The position numbers and the translations under genes are program-made. DNA of 64,000 bases from Chryseobacterium sp. (GTDB lineage Bacteria; Bacteroidota; Bacteroidia; Flavobacteriales; Weeksellaceae), in NCBI RefSeq assembly GCF_019236175.1, contig NZ_JAFAJM010000004.1:248001-312000 (forward strand). The letters are read 5' to 3'. Below the pieces are notes generated by a model. The model searched no databases, was not told where the DNA came from, and saw only the letters and a program-made list of their open reading frames with translations. This document shows positions 1 to 8,377 of the stretch, one piece after another (the first letter of the stretch is position 1; the number at the start of each line of letters is the position of its first letter).

Positions 1-788
1 TTATCTTTTTTAGAAACCAGACAGGTAAACCAGAGTACCTGTGACGGGTACAATGCACTTTCATGGATCATTTTTGTAATGAATGCGATTTCACCACCTT
101 CACACCATAATTCATTCTGCTGTCCGCCAAAGTTAAGTAATGGTTTTTGTTTTTTTGAGCGGTTAAGGTTCTTTGTCTTCCGGATATTTCCTTTCACTGC
201 AGATTCTTCTGAATCATGGAAAGGAGGATTACACATAGAAAATGTAAACCGGTCTCCGGCATTTATTATATTTTTAAAAATATGATCGGAATCCGGTTGC
301 TTCTTTAGCTGAATAGCTGATAAAAGATCGGGATTTGCGTCTAAAATATTTCGGGCGTTCGCCAGTGAATCTTCACTGATATCTGTTCCTGTCATTTTCC
401 AGCCGTAAGAACTATGACTGATTAAAGGATAAACAAGATTGGCTCCGGTTCCTATATCCAGGCCTTTTATGGAAGATCCTGCCGGAATTTTATTTTGATG
501 TTCAGCCAGCAGATCGGCAATATAATGTACATAGTCTGCACGCCCTGGGATGGGAGGGCATAAATTGGCCTCAGGAATATCCCAGTTTTTTATATGATAA
601 TAATGTAACAGTAAGGCTTTATTGAGCAGCTTAACTGCCTGAGGAATACTGAAGTTAATGGTTACCGTTTGATAAGCATTCGTAAAAACATACTGTTTCA
701 GTTCTGGCACACAAGAAATAAGCTGATCAAAATCATAGGGATAACGATGCAGATTTCTTGTGTGCAGACTGGATTTTTCAGTAGACAT
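1..788 (-). CDS. rlmF: 23S rRNA (adenine-1618-N6)-methyltransferase RlmF, partial
   Basis: Class I SAM-dependent methyltransferase expected to methylate A1618 of 23S rRNA. The frame reads from ATG at 786-788 (MSTEKSSLHTRNLHRYPYDF) to the window edge without a stop, giving about 262 residues; the E. coli protein has about 308, so the C-terminus lies outside. Visible motifs are the SAM-binding stretch GLDIGTGANLVYPL and the N6-adenine catalytic motif NPPFHDSEE, which with the N-terminal LHxRNxHRYPYDF-type segment distinguishes RlmF from other methyltransferases. It begins 3 bases after the stop of the cytochrome c gene, so it is probably the last gene of that short operon. Confidence 0.9.
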   Translation of the reverse strand, partial: MSTEKSSLHTRNLHRYPYDFDQLISCVPELKQYVFTNAYQTVTINFSIPQAVKLLNKALLLHYYHIKNWDIPEANLCPPIPGRADYVHYIADLLAEHQNKIPAGSSIKGLDIGTGANLVYPLISHSSYGWKMTGTDISEDSLANARNILDANPDLLSAIQLKKQPDSDHIFKNIINAGDRFTFSMCNPPFHDSEESAVKGNIRKTKNLNRSKKQKPLLNFGGQQNELWCEGGEIAFITKMIHESALYPSQVLWFTCLVSKKD

Positions 789-791
789 ATT

Positions 792-1166
792 CTATTTCTT
801 CTGACTTAAAATATATTCCACCATTTTTTTGGCATCTTCTTTAGATACCTGTGGATGGGCAGCCATAGGGACACCTCCCCAAACTCCGCTTCCGCCTTCT
901 ATAATCTTGGAAGCAAGCATTTCAACATCCTTGTCAGAATATTTCCCTGCTATTTCTTGATAAGAAGGTCCTATCATTCTCTCATTGGCAGAATGGCATC
1001 CTGAACAGTCTAACGTTTCGATGATCTGAGCACCGGAAAGATTAGATTTTCCCGGTTCTGAAACAGTTGCTGTTTCAGAAGATGAAGCCACAGCTGTCGT
1101 ATTTTCTTTTTTAGAACAGGAAAAGATCATAAGACCTAAAGCTCCTGCCAAAAATATTTTTTTCAT
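792..1166 (-). CDS. monoheme cytochrome c lipoprotein
   Basis: Periplasmic class I cytochrome c, 124 residues. A lipoprotein signal ends at a lipobox-like LMIFSC near residue 17, followed by a low-complexity Ser/Thr/Ala linker and one cytochrome domain. Heme attachment is by CSGCH, with a likely axial Met in GGVPMAAHP. This layout fits small cytochrome c-551/552 electron carriers. The start codon shares its A with the stop of the upstream lipoprotein gene (TAATG), so the two are translationally coupled. The electron partner cannot be told from the sequence. Confidence 0.88.
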   Translation of the reverse strand: MKKIFLAGALGLMIFSCSKKENTTAVASSSETATVSEPGKSNLSGAQIIETLDCSGCHSANERMIGPSYQEIAGKYSDKDVEMLASKIIEGGSGVWGGVPMAAHPQVSKEDAKKMVEYILSQKK

Positions 1167-1384
1167 TATTTCTTCGCTGTAGAATCTTTTTTAGCAGCTT
1201 CAGGAGCAGGTGTAGCCGGAGTTGCAGCAGCAGGAGCAGCTGGCTTAGCCGTAGAATCTACCACTGTAGTTGCTTCAGGTTCTTCAAGCATTGTATTGCT
1301 GTCCTGTAATGAGTGATCTGTCTTTTTAGAACAGTTAACGACTAATAAACCACCAATAAATGCGATTGCTAATACTTTTTTCAT
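1166..1384 (-). CDS. small Ala/Pro-rich lipoprotein
   Basis: 72-residue predicted lipoprotein: MKKVLAIAFIGGLLVVNC signal with Cys at 18, then a hydrophilic tail rich in Ala, Pro, Thr and Lys (PAAPAAATPATPAPEAAKK). No folded domain is recognisable; the tail looks like a disordered periplasmic spacer. It is the first gene of a coupled set with cytochrome c and rlmF. The Lys-rich ending resembles other tiny Flavobacteriia lipoproteins of unknown role. Confidence 0.7.
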   Translation of the reverse strand: MKKVLAIAFIGGLLVVNCSKKTDHSLQDSNTMLEEPEATTVVDSTAKPAAPAAATPATPAPEAAKKDSTAKK

Positions 1385-1402
1385 TGTTTTCTAATTTGGT
1401 AG

Positions 1403-1410
1403 CAAAAATA
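1403..1410 (-). promoter_or_regulatory. putative -7 element for the lipoprotein-cytochrome-rlmF unit
   Basis: On the minus strand the bases read TATTTTTG, matching the Bacteroidota -7 consensus TAnnTTTG, 19-26 bases before the ATG at 1384. A TTTG candidate lies upstream, but at a longer than usual gap of about 26 bases, so the -33 element is uncertain. Confidence 0.4.
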
Positions 1411-1529
1411 TAAAAAATAAACTTTTAAACTGATGACAAATGTTCTCTTTGAAAAATATTTTTAAAGGCTAAATAAATAACAACGATAAAATAATTCATC
1501 AATAGGAGATATTTTATAATTATGCTTAA

Positions 1530-1537
1530 TATTTTTG
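1530..1537 (+). promoter_or_regulatory. putative -7 element for the cupin lipoprotein gene
   Basis: TATTTTTG matches TAnnTTTG. It would start transcription about 40 bases before the ATG at 1581. A 12-codon reading frame lies in the resulting leader (see findings). Confidence 0.4.
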
Positions 1538-1580
1538 TATTGATTATGGCAAACTCAATCCATATTATCAGTTTACTTCT

Positions 1581-2036
1581 ATGACCAGAAAAAATTTATT
1601 GGGCATTGCTTCAGGTATTGTAATATCTGTATTGCCTCTATCCTGTGACAATTCTTCATCGGATAATCACAATTCAGAATATTCCGACAAAATTGAATCC
1701 GTATCTTTATTAAAAACAACAAAATCATGGGATGGTACTGTATATCCGGCGTATCCGGACGGGCAACCGGAGATATCGGTTCTTAAAATCTCTGTTCCGC
1801 CTCATAAAGCCCTGGACTGGCATAAGCATCCTGTCATTAATGCGGCTTATGTAGAAAAAGGGGAAATTCAGATTGAAAGAAAAGAGGACGGTAAAACCCA
1901 ATGGGTAAAACAAGGACAGGTACTTCCGGAAATGGTGAATGCTGCCCACAGAGGCAAAACCGGAGATCAGGGGGCAACCTTAATTGTTTTCTATAGCGGA
2001 TCTCCAGACCTACCACTTTCGGAGCCCGTACACTAA
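1581..2036 (+). CDS. cupin-domain lipoprotein
   Basis: 151 residues. The N-terminus is a signal with lipobox-like VLPLSC (Cys 22), so the protein is probably anchored in the cell envelope. The rest is a single small cupin barrel: DWHKHPVINAAYVEKGEIQI supplies the first cupin motif with two His metal ligands, and NAAHRGKTGDQGATLIVFYSG forms the second half with a further His. Such proteins bind a metal and often act as isomerases, dioxygenases or sensors, but nothing here fixes the substrate. It stands alone with its own likely promoter. Confidence 0.75.
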   Translation: MTRKNLLGIASGIVISVLPLSCDNSSSDNHNSEYSDKIESVSLLKTTKSWDGTVYPAYPDGQPEISVLKISVPPHKALDWHKHPVINAAYVEKGEIQIERKEDGKTQWVKQGQVLPEMVNAAHRGKTGDQGATLIVFYSGSPDLPLSEPVH

Positions 2037-2227
2037 TTTATTTTACAGCGGGGCCGCAGGATATTTATTTAATTCAGAAAACCGCTTTCAGACTCCTGCG
2101 GACTCATCTTTTAAAAAAAGAGAATGAATGACTTTACTTTATCTGAAAAACAAGCGGTAATCTTATTAATTTTTTTAATAATTTTAAAGAGATTTTAGAT
2201 TTTAATAAAGATAACCGAATTATAAAC

Positions 2228-2872
2228 ATGATTCTAATTTCAAAAATTCTGTTTTTTGCCAGTCATCATGGGTTTTACACTGTGATCATTCTTATTTTGT
2301 TCTTTGGATTACTCACCTTTTTAACAAAAAAAGTATTGTTTCTGATTCCTATTATTCCATTGGCAATCTTAAACGGAATCGGCGGACAGTTTGTGAATGC
2401 CTGGTTTTTAAATAAATACGGAGTTGAAAGCACGGCAATCATCACCGATGATGTGGAGACTAATTCGACATTGAACGAAATGTACATCCATGATTATGAA
2501 GCTATTGTAAAAAAACAGGACGGAAAATACATTTCCACTTACTTCTCTACTACCACTGCAGCTATTTATCCTATTGAAAATGCAATCAGAATTCCTCGGA
2601 TGAAAGAATCATTTCCTGTAAAATATATTCCGGGATATGAAAAAAATATCGTCATTCTCTATAATCAGTCTGAAGAAGGAAAAAGAGTATTGAAGTATTC
2701 AAAACTTGCACCGGTAAATTCTGCCAAAATCAAATATGAGGCAGACAGAACCAACAAAGAATTTGTAAAAGAATATATTTCCGCTCTTGAAGAATATTTA
2801 AAAGACTATGATGATGAAAGTTACAGAACCAGACTCAGCGATCTGAAACAGGAACTTGATCAGTTGAAATAA
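2228..2872 (+). CDS. uncharacterised membrane protein
   Basis: 214 residues, not recognised. Two hydrophobic segments at about residues 4-30 and 34-52 would anchor it in the inner membrane. The remaining 150 or so residues are soluble, with beta-rich sequence up to about 150 and a charged helical C-terminus (KEYISALEEYLKDYDDESYR). No catalytic motif is visible. It stands alone immediately before the trp leader. The 190 bases upstream contain an imperfect inverted repeat (CCGCAGGA / TCCTGCGG, about 2050-2096), which may terminate the cupin transcript. Confidence 0.6.
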   Translation: MILISKILFFASHHGFYTVIILILFFGLLTFLTKKVLFLIPIIPLAILNGIGGQFVNAWFLNKYGVESTAIITDDVETNSTLNEMYIHDYEAIVKKQDGKYISTYFSTTTAAIYPIENAIRIPRMKESFPVKYIPGYEKNIVILYNQSEEGKRVLKYSKLAPVNSAKIKYEADRTNKEFVKEYISALEEYLKDYDDESYRTRLSDLKQELDQLK

Positions 2873-2935
2873 TAAATTTCCATATTAATTTTTTTGTTTT
2901 TTTGACTTTTCTATTTTTTGTATTGATTTTTTTTT

Positions 2936-2943
2936 TACATTTG
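2936..2943 (+). promoter_or_regulatory. candidate -7 element of the trp operon
   Basis: TACATTTG fits TAnnTTTG exactly and ends only 4 bases before the leader-peptide ATG at 2948. If it is used, the trpL message would be leaderless or nearly so. A looser candidate further up (TATTTTTTG, 2912-2920) would give about 25 bases of leader. Confidence 0.45.
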
Positions 2944-2947
2944 TCCC

Positions 2948-3025
2948 ATGTTTAACATGAGCAACAATATTTGGTGGTGGCTTTCAAACTCTTCGTCGGG
3001 TCTGAAGGTATTGTCATGTTGCTAA
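2948..3025 (+). CDS. trpL: trp operon leader peptide
   Basis: 25-codon frame MFNMSNNIWWWLSNSSSGLK followed by VLSCC and TAA. Three consecutive TGG codons (2972-2980) in a short frame directly ahead of trpE are the hallmark of ribosome-mediated attenuation. Behind the Trp codons an RNA hairpin can form (2981-3008, CTTTCA against TGAAGG), suited to pausing polymerase. A smaller TGTTG/CAACA hairpin (3017-3034) follows, then the terminator. I did not find an obvious antiterminator pairing by eye. The assignment rests on Trp codon density, position and the attached terminator. Confidence 0.88.
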   Translation: MFNMSNNIWWWLSNSSSGLKVLSCC

Positions 3026-3055
3026 CTTACAACAGAAATATTAAAAACAATATAT

Positions 3056-3088
3056 AGGCTTTGACGGATTCCGTTGAAGCCTTTTTTT
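3056..3088 (+). terminator. trp attenuator (intrinsic terminator)
   Basis: Stem of about 12 base pairs (AGGCTTTGACGG against CCGTTGAAGCCT, two G-U pairs) with an ATT loop, followed by seven T. It lies 30 bases after the trpL stop and 34 before trpE, so it should stop transcription when Trp-tRNA is plentiful. Confidence 0.85.
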
Positions 3089-3122
3089 ATTCCTTACGCT
3101 CACATAAAAAATAAAACTACAG

Positions 3123-4547
3123 ATGTTTACTGAACCTATTACAATAAAAACCGTTTCGAAAAAGACCCTGGGTGATCTTCATACACCCATGAATATCTAC
3201 CTTAAAATCAGAGATAAATTCAGAGATACTATCCTTCTGGAAAGTTCTGACTCAAAGAGTATTGATAATAATTTTTCTTTTATTGCCATTAATGCTATTG
3301 CCGGGATTGAGGTAAAGAACCTTAACGAATTTGAAGTTAAACTTCCTCATTCTGCTCCTGTTAAACAATTCATTATGGAAAGAGACCTTAACGACATCTT
3401 TGAGGGCTTCCGTACCGTTTTTCAATGTGAAAAAACAGAAGACCCGATTGAGCAGACGGCTCAGAGCCTTTTCGGTTATACGAGTTTTGAAGCGGTACAG
3501 TTTTTTGAAAACATAAATCTAAAGGCGCAAAGTCCTGAAGTGGAAATACCTATTCTCAGATACAGATTGTATCAGTATGTAATCGCTATCAATCATTTCA
3601 ATGATGAAATGTATATTATTGAGAATCAAATCAAAGGCATAAAATCTGAACTTCATCTTTTAGAAAACCTCATTAAAAACCAGAATACTCCGGTTTATCC
3701 TTTTGAAAAAAACGGCCGGGAAACCTCCAATATTACCAGTGAAGAATATATCGATCTTGTAAAAACCGCCCAGAAACACTGTATGAGAGGCGATGTATTT
3801 CAGCTGGTTTTAAGCAGAAGATTTGAACAGAAATTTAAAGGAGATGAGTTCAATGTATACCGTGCCCTGAGAAATATCAACCCTTCTCCTTATCTTTTTT
3901 ATTTTGATTACGGAAGCTATAAATTATTCGGATCCAGTCCTGAGAGCCAGCTTATTATAAAAAACAATAAAGCGGTCATTCACCCGATTGCCGGAACGGC
4001 TAAAAGAACGGGCCATTTTGAAACAGATCTTCAGGCAATCGAAACCTTAAAAGCAGACCCGAAAGAAAATGCAGAACACACCATGCTGGTAGACCTTGCC
4101 AGAAATGATCTTGGAAAACTGGGCAAAAATGTTACGGTTACCAAACTGAAAGAAATTCAGTTATTTTCTCATGTTATCCATATGGTGAGTGAAGTAACTG
4201 CAGATCTTCCTGAAAATATTAATCCTCTTGAAATGGTTTCTGCAACCTTTCCACAGGGAACGTTAAGCGGAGCGCCCAAACACAAAGCTCTACAATTAAT
4301 CAACCAGTATGAAAAAGATTCTCGCGGATATTATGGGGGCTGCATCGGTATGATTGGTCTAAACGGCACCTGTAATCAGGCTATTATGATCCGAACTTTC
4401 TTAAGTAAAAACAATACCCTTTATTATCAGGCCGGCGCAGGACTTGTTGCAAAATCAGTTCCTGAAAACGAACTGCAGGAGGTTAATAATAAATTGAACG
4501 CGCTGAAAAAAGCAGTAGAAAAAGCAGAAAAAATAGTTGAAAACTGA
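3123..4547 (+). CDS. trpE: anthranilate synthase component I
   Basis: 474 residues; converts chorismate and ammonia or glutamine nitrogen to anthranilate together with TrpG. The N-terminal domain carries the feedback-site segment ILLESSDS (about residue 37), implying inhibition by tryptophan. The chorismate-binding domain shows GDVFQLVLSRRFEQ, PSPYLFYFDYGSYKLFGSSP, HPIAGTAKRTG, ENAEHTMLVDLARNDLGKLG and the GTLSGAPKHKALQLI segment. LLES and the first-gene position favour TrpE over PabB. It is the first structural gene behind the attenuator; trpG follows after 53 bases. Confidence 0.97.
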   Translation: MFTEPITIKTVSKKTLGDLHTPMNIYLKIRDKFRDTILLESSDSKSIDNNFSFIAINAIAGIEVKNLNEFEVKLPHSAPVKQFIMERDLNDIFEGFRTVFQCEKTEDPIEQTAQSLFGYTSFEAVQFFENINLKAQSPEVEIPILRYRLYQYVIAINHFNDEMYIIENQIKGIKSELHLLENLIKNQNTPVYPFEKNGRETSNITSEEYIDLVKTAQKHCMRGDVFQLVLSRRFEQKFKGDEFNVYRALRNINPSPYLFYFDYGSYKLFGSSPESQLIIKNNKAVIHPIAGTAKRTGHFETDLQAIETLKADPKENAEHTMLVDLARNDLGKLGKNVTVTKLKEIQLFSHVIHMVSEVTADLPENINPLEMVSATFPQGTLSGAPKHKALQLINQYEKDSRGYYGGCIGMIGLNGTCNQAIMIRTFLSKNNTLYYQAGAGLVAKSVPENELQEVNNKLNALKKAVEKAEKIVEN

Positions 4548-4600
4548 TTTCGGAAAATTGAACAGGAACATCATCAGCTAGCAAATCAAAAAATAAAAAA

Positions 4601-5203
4601 ATGAGCAATACAATAGATAATCAGCAATCAGCATCTAAAGTCCTGGTTTTTGATAATTATGACAGTTTCACGTATAACCTTGTCCAGATCATCGAAAAAA
4701 TCCTTAATCAAAAAGTGGATGTGGTAAGAAATGATCAGATTAGCCTGGAAGAAATTAATAAATATGATAAAATAATTCTTTCTCCCGGTCCCGGAATTCC
4801 TGAAGAAGCAGGAATTTTACTGGAACTGATCAGAGAATATGCTTCTACAAAAAGTATTTTGGGAGTATGTCTCGGACAGCAGGCTATTGCAGAAGCTTTT
4901 GGAGGCAGCCTTATTAACCTGTCTGAAATTTTCCATGGAGTGGCTACCACAACAGAAGTTGTAAAAGAAAACACTAAACTGTTTAAGGACATTGCTTCCG
5001 GACTGGAAGTAGGAAGATACCACAGCTGGGCTGTTAATCCTGAAGATTTCCCTTCAGAACTGGAAATTACAGCGGTAGATAAAGACGGAATGATCATGGC
5101 ATTACAGCATAAAACTTACGATGTACACGGAGTACAATTCCACCCTGAAAGTATTTTGACTCCGGATGGAGAAATGATAATTAAAAACTTTCTTTTACAG
5201 TGA
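4601..5203 (+). CDS. trpG: anthranilate synthase component II (glutamine amidotransferase)
   Basis: 200 residues, class I glutamine amidotransferase supplying ammonia to TrpE. The catalytic Cys is C90 in GVCLGQQ, and the His-Glu pair is in VQFHPESIL near the C-terminus. The oxyanion segment SPGPGIPEE is present. There is an N-terminal extension of about a dozen residues before VLVFDNYDSFTYNL, where most homologs begin. Its last bases overlap the GTG alternative start of trpD. Confidence 0.96.
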   Translation: MSNTIDNQQSASKVLVFDNYDSFTYNLVQIIEKILNQKVDVVRNDQISLEEINKYDKIILSPGPGIPEEAGILLELIREYASTKSILGVCLGQQAIAEAFGGSLINLSEIFHGVATTTEVVKENTKLFKDIASGLEVGRYHSWAVNPEDFPSELEITAVDKDGMIMALQHKTYDVHGVQFHPESILTPDGEMIIKNFLLQ

Positions 5204-5241
5204 ATACCACAGAGATCTCATCAACAATAAAAACTCCTCAA

Positions 5242-6228
5242 ATGAAAGAAATACTGCAATACCTGTTTAATCATAATACACTTTCAAAATCTGAAGCAAA
5301 AGCTACGATGATTGAAATTGCTCAGAATAAATTCAATTCTGCGGAAGTAACAGCCTTTATGAGCGTTTTTCTGATGCGTAATATAACACTGAAAGAACTG
5401 GAAGGTTTCAGAGAAGCTCTTTTACAAATGGCTGTCCCTGTGAATATTGACGCTCAGGATGCCATAGACATCGTAGGAACAGGAGGTGATGGAAAAAACA
5501 CAATCAATATATCAACATTGGCCAGCTTTGTGGTGGCCGGAGCCGGGCAGAAGGTAACAAAACATGGTAATTATGGGGCTTCAACCACTACAGGCTCATC
5601 CAATGTACTGGAAGAACTCGGGTATGAATTCAAAAACAGCTCAGCTCAGCTGAACGAAGACCTTGAAAAGGCCAATATCTGTTTTTTACATGCACCCTAC
5701 TTCCATCCTGCTCTTCAATCGGTTGGGTTATTGAGAAAATCACTGGGATTAAGAACTTTTTTCAATCTCCTGGGTCCACTGGTCAATCCGGCCCAACCTC
5801 AATACTCCGTGATCGGAGTTTACAATCTTGAAATTGCAAGAATATATCAGTATCTCCTGCAAAAAGAGGATCGTGATTTTATGCTTGTTCACGGATTGGA
5901 TGGCTATGATGAGATAAGTCTTACCCATGACAGTAAAATCATTACCAAGAATGGAGAAAGTATCTATTCAGCTGAAGATTTAGGATTCAATCCTGTAACG
6001 CCGGAAGATATTAAAGCAGGCACTAGCATTCAGGAAACAGCAAAAATCTTCAGAAATATTCTTGAAGGCAACGGTACAGAACAACAGAACTCAGTAGTAC
6101 TGGCGAATGCTTCCGTAGCACTTCATCATACCCGTAAATTCGGAACTTATGATGACTGCCTTCTTTTAGCACAGGAAAGTCTTGAAAGCGGAAAAGCATT
6201 AAATAGTTTTGAACTCTTAATTCACTAA
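5242..6228 (+). CDS. trpD: anthranilate phosphoribosyltransferase
   Basis: 328 residues from the chosen ATG; transfers phosphoribose from PRPP to anthranilate. The PRPP loop is GTGGDGKNTINIST, followed by KHGNYGASTTTGSSNVLEEL and the anthranilate-site segment HPALQSVGLLRKSLGLRTFF. A GTG at 5200 would add 14 residues and overlap the trpG stop by 4 bases. I prefer the ATG at 5242 because MKEILQYLF is the usual family N-terminus and length, but the overlap makes the longer form possible. Confidence 0.95.
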   Translation: MKEILQYLFNHNTLSKSEAKATMIEIAQNKFNSAEVTAFMSVFLMRNITLKELEGFREALLQMAVPVNIDAQDAIDIVGTGGDGKNTINISTLASFVVAGAGQKVTKHGNYGASTTTGSSNVLEELGYEFKNSSAQLNEDLEKANICFLHAPYFHPALQSVGLLRKSLGLRTFFNLLGPLVNPAQPQYSVIGVYNLEIARIYQYLLQKEDRDFMLVHGLDGYDEISLTHDSKIITKNGESIYSAEDLGFNPVTPEDIKAGTSIQETAKIFRNILEGNGTEQQNSVVLANASVALHHTRKFGTYDDCLLLAQESLESGKALNSFELLIH

Positions 6229-6281
6229 AAAACGTTAAAATCAAAAACACCAAACTGTTTTAACCCTCTAAGCACAAAAAA

Positions 6282-7061
6282 ATGACTATACTGGATACAA
6301 TTATTGAAAGAAAAAAAGAAGAAGTTGCCGTATCAAAATCAAATATCTCCGTTGATCAGTTAAAAGAGACCACCTTTTTTGAGAGGAGCACTTATTCTTT
6401 GAAAGAATCCGTAATCAATAAAAGCGGAATTATTGCTGAATTTAAGAGACAGTCTCCGTCAAAGGGGATTATCAACAGCAGTGTTTTACCTTTAGATGTA
6501 GCTTCTGCTTATGAACAATACGGAGCCAGCGGAATTTCTATCCTCACTGATAAAGATTTTTTCGGAGGAGATTTCGATGACATTCTTAGTATAAGAAACC
6601 ATATTCATATTCCCATTCTGAGAAAAGATTTTATGATTGATGAATATCAGTTTTATGAAGCAAAAAGTATGGGGGCGGATGTTGTTTTACTGATTGCTGC
6701 CTGTCTTTCTCCTGTTCAGGTTACTGAATTTACAGCATTGGCTCATGAACTGGGACTGGAAGTTTTACTGGAAATTCATACGGAAGAGGAGTTGAGGCAT
6801 TTTTATTCTGATATTGATCTGGTGGGAATTAATAACCGGAATTTAAAAGATTTCAAAGTGGATTTGCAACATTCTGTCCGGTTAAAAAATATGCTTCCAA
6901 AAGAAACCCTGTCTGTCGCTGAAAGTGGAATTTACAGTACGGCGGATTTCAGCTACTTGAAGGAAAAAGGATTTGATGCTTTTCTAATGGGAGAATATTT
7001 TATGAAACATGCAAACCCGGGAAACCAATTTGCTGAATTCATATCTCATGTATCACTTTAA
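6282..7061 (+). CDS. trpC: indole-3-glycerol phosphate synthase
   Basis: 259 residues, (beta/alpha)8 enzyme that closes carboxyphenylamino-deoxyribulose phosphate to indoleglycerol phosphate. Family motifs occur in order: IIAEFKRQSPSKG with the essential Lys, LRKDFMIDEYQ, LEVLLEIHTEEEL, VGINNRNLKDFKVDL and VAESGI. It is a stand-alone TrpC, not fused to TrpF as in enterobacteria; trpF follows after 18 bases. Confidence 0.97.
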   Translation: MTILDTIIERKKEEVAVSKSNISVDQLKETTFFERSTYSLKESVINKSGIIAEFKRQSPSKGIINSSVLPLDVASAYEQYGASGISILTDKDFFGGDFDDILSIRNHIHIPILRKDFMIDEYQFYEAKSMGADVVLLIAACLSPVQVTEFTALAHELGLEVLLEIHTEEELRHFYSDIDLVGINNRNLKDFKVDLQHSVRLKNMLPKETLSVAESGIYSTADFSYLKEKGFDAFLMGEYFMKHANPGNQFAEFISHVSL

Positions 7062-7079
7062 CCTTTTATCCTTCTCATA

Positions 7080-7745
7080 ATGATTAAAAATCAACAACCC
7101 CATCTCAAAGTTTGCGGACTCACCCGGTTAGATCAGATTCAGGAATTGATTGCTATGAATGTAGATTTTCTCGGGTTCATATTGTACGAAAAATCACCGA
7201 GATATGTTCTGAATCATCTGAGTCCGGAGGATATTGCGAGTCTAAACCATTCCGGCAAAACAGGAGTTTTTGTGAATGCAGATATCGAAAGAATCATAAA
7301 TATCGCAACAAGAGCCCATTTAAATTATATTCAGCTTCATGGGGATGAGACCACCGATTTTATTACGCATCTGAGAGAAAGGCTAAATCCGGATATTCAA
7401 ATTATTAAAGTGATCAGGATCGGGAAAAACACTGCTGAAAACAGAAATAAAATAAAGCAGGCCCTTAATACCCAGTTTTCAGATTTCAGCTATTATTTAT
7501 TTGATACAGACAGCAAAGCTTTTGGAGGAACCGGAAAACAATTCGACTGGACCTTACTGAATGAGTTTGAAATCCCCCTGCCCTACTTTCTGAGTGGTGG
7601 TATTTCAGAAGAAAATACAGAAGATATCAAACAATTAGACCAGCAGCCTTTTGCCCTGGATATCAACTCAAAATTTGAAACAGAACCTGGAAATAAAGAT
7701 TTAACTAAAATAAAGAAATTCAGATCAATACTATATAAAGAATAG
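7080..7745 (+). CDS. trpF: phosphoribosylanthranilate isomerase
   Basis: 221 residues, Amadori isomerase between TrpD and TrpC. The catalytic Cys is in LKVCGLTR near the N-terminus. Further motifs are IQLHGDE, YLFDTDSKAFGGTGKQFDW and FLSGGI. ALDINSKFE holds the C-terminal phosphate and acidic residues. The C-terminal motif reads DINSKFE where many homologs have DVSSGVE, a known variation. It ends the tightly packed EGDCF block; an 82-base gap follows. Confidence 0.95.
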   Translation: MIKNQQPHLKVCGLTRLDQIQELIAMNVDFLGFILYEKSPRYVLNHLSPEDIASLNHSGKTGVFVNADIERIINIATRAHLNYIQLHGDETTDFITHLRERLNPDIQIIKVIRIGKNTAENRNKIKQALNTQFSDFSYYLFDTDSKAFGGTGKQFDWTLLNEFEIPLPYFLSGGISEENTEDIKQLDQQPFALDINSKFETEPGNKDLTKIKKFRSILYKE

Positions 7746-7802
7746 TAAATAAAAGAATTTAACCCTTGTCATTAATTGATTAGTCTCTTCAGAAGTCTTT
7801 AT

Positions 7803-7810
7803 TAACTTTG
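7803..7810 (+). promoter_or_regulatory. possible internal trp promoter (-7 element)
   Basis: TAACTTTG matches TAnnTTTG, 18 bases before the GNAT gene and in the largest gap between trpE and trpB. The nearest TTG lies about 24 bases upstream, slightly far for a -33 element. Confidence 0.35.
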
Positions 7811-7827
7811 ATTATAATTTTACCCTC

Positions 7828-8373
7828 ATGAAATACCAGATCAAACAAACCAATGAATTAACAGAACGTGAAATAGAACATATTCTTCAACTATGGGACA
7901 TCTCCGCCTGGAACACAATGAAATCTCCTTATTTCCGTAGTTTTTTTAAAGATTCGGAATTTCATTTGCTATTGGATACAGATGAAAATATACTCGCGGT
8001 GATTCGTATGAATTTTGATTTTACACTTAAAATTTCACATGAAGAGCTCCCTTTTGCTGAAGCTGTCGGACTTGTTGCCGCCCATAAGAAAAAGGGATAC
8101 GGAGCCCGGCTGGTTCAGTATTTTAAAGACAATGCCCGTGAAAGAAATATAGATACCATAGGTTTTTGTCATGAAGAACTTCGTCCGTTTTATCAGAAAT
8201 GTAATATTGAAATTCTGCGTGATATGGCCAAAAACATCAAAGAAAGTGTGGGTTCCGAATGGGTCAATTCCGAAGATGATGATATTTTAATTTTTTATGT
8301 ATCAGAAGAAATAAAAGAAAAGCTCAGTACGGTGAGCACAAAGAATAATGCTTATTTAATTAGTAAAGAATAA
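7828..8373 (+). CDS. GNAT-family N-acetyltransferase inside the trp operon
   Basis: 181 residues. The GNAT fold is suggested by the acetyl-CoA binding loop [18 protein letters not shown] (Q/RxxGxG/A type) and the following [13 protein letters not shown] segment typical of the last strands. The substrate is not predictable. It sits between trpF and trpB, 4 bases before trpB, so it is probably co-transcribed and perhaps coupled with trpB. It is not part of the classical pathway, and a tryptophan-related role is only suggested by position. Confidence 0.75.
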   Translation: MKYQIKQTNELTEREIEHILQLWDISAWNTMKSPYFRSFFKDSEFHLLLDTDENILAVIRMNFDFTLKISHEELPFAEAVGLVAAHKKKGYGARLVQYFKDNARERNIDTIGFCHEELRPFYQKCNIEILRDMAKNIKESVGSEWVNSEDDDILIFYVSEEIKEKLSTVSTKNNAYLISKE

Positions 8374-8377
8374 AGAA

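Noticed and set aside
4735..5097. 120-codon minus-strand frame inside trpG
   Set aside because: Fully antisense to trpG, which has complete family motifs; a shadow of its codon bias.
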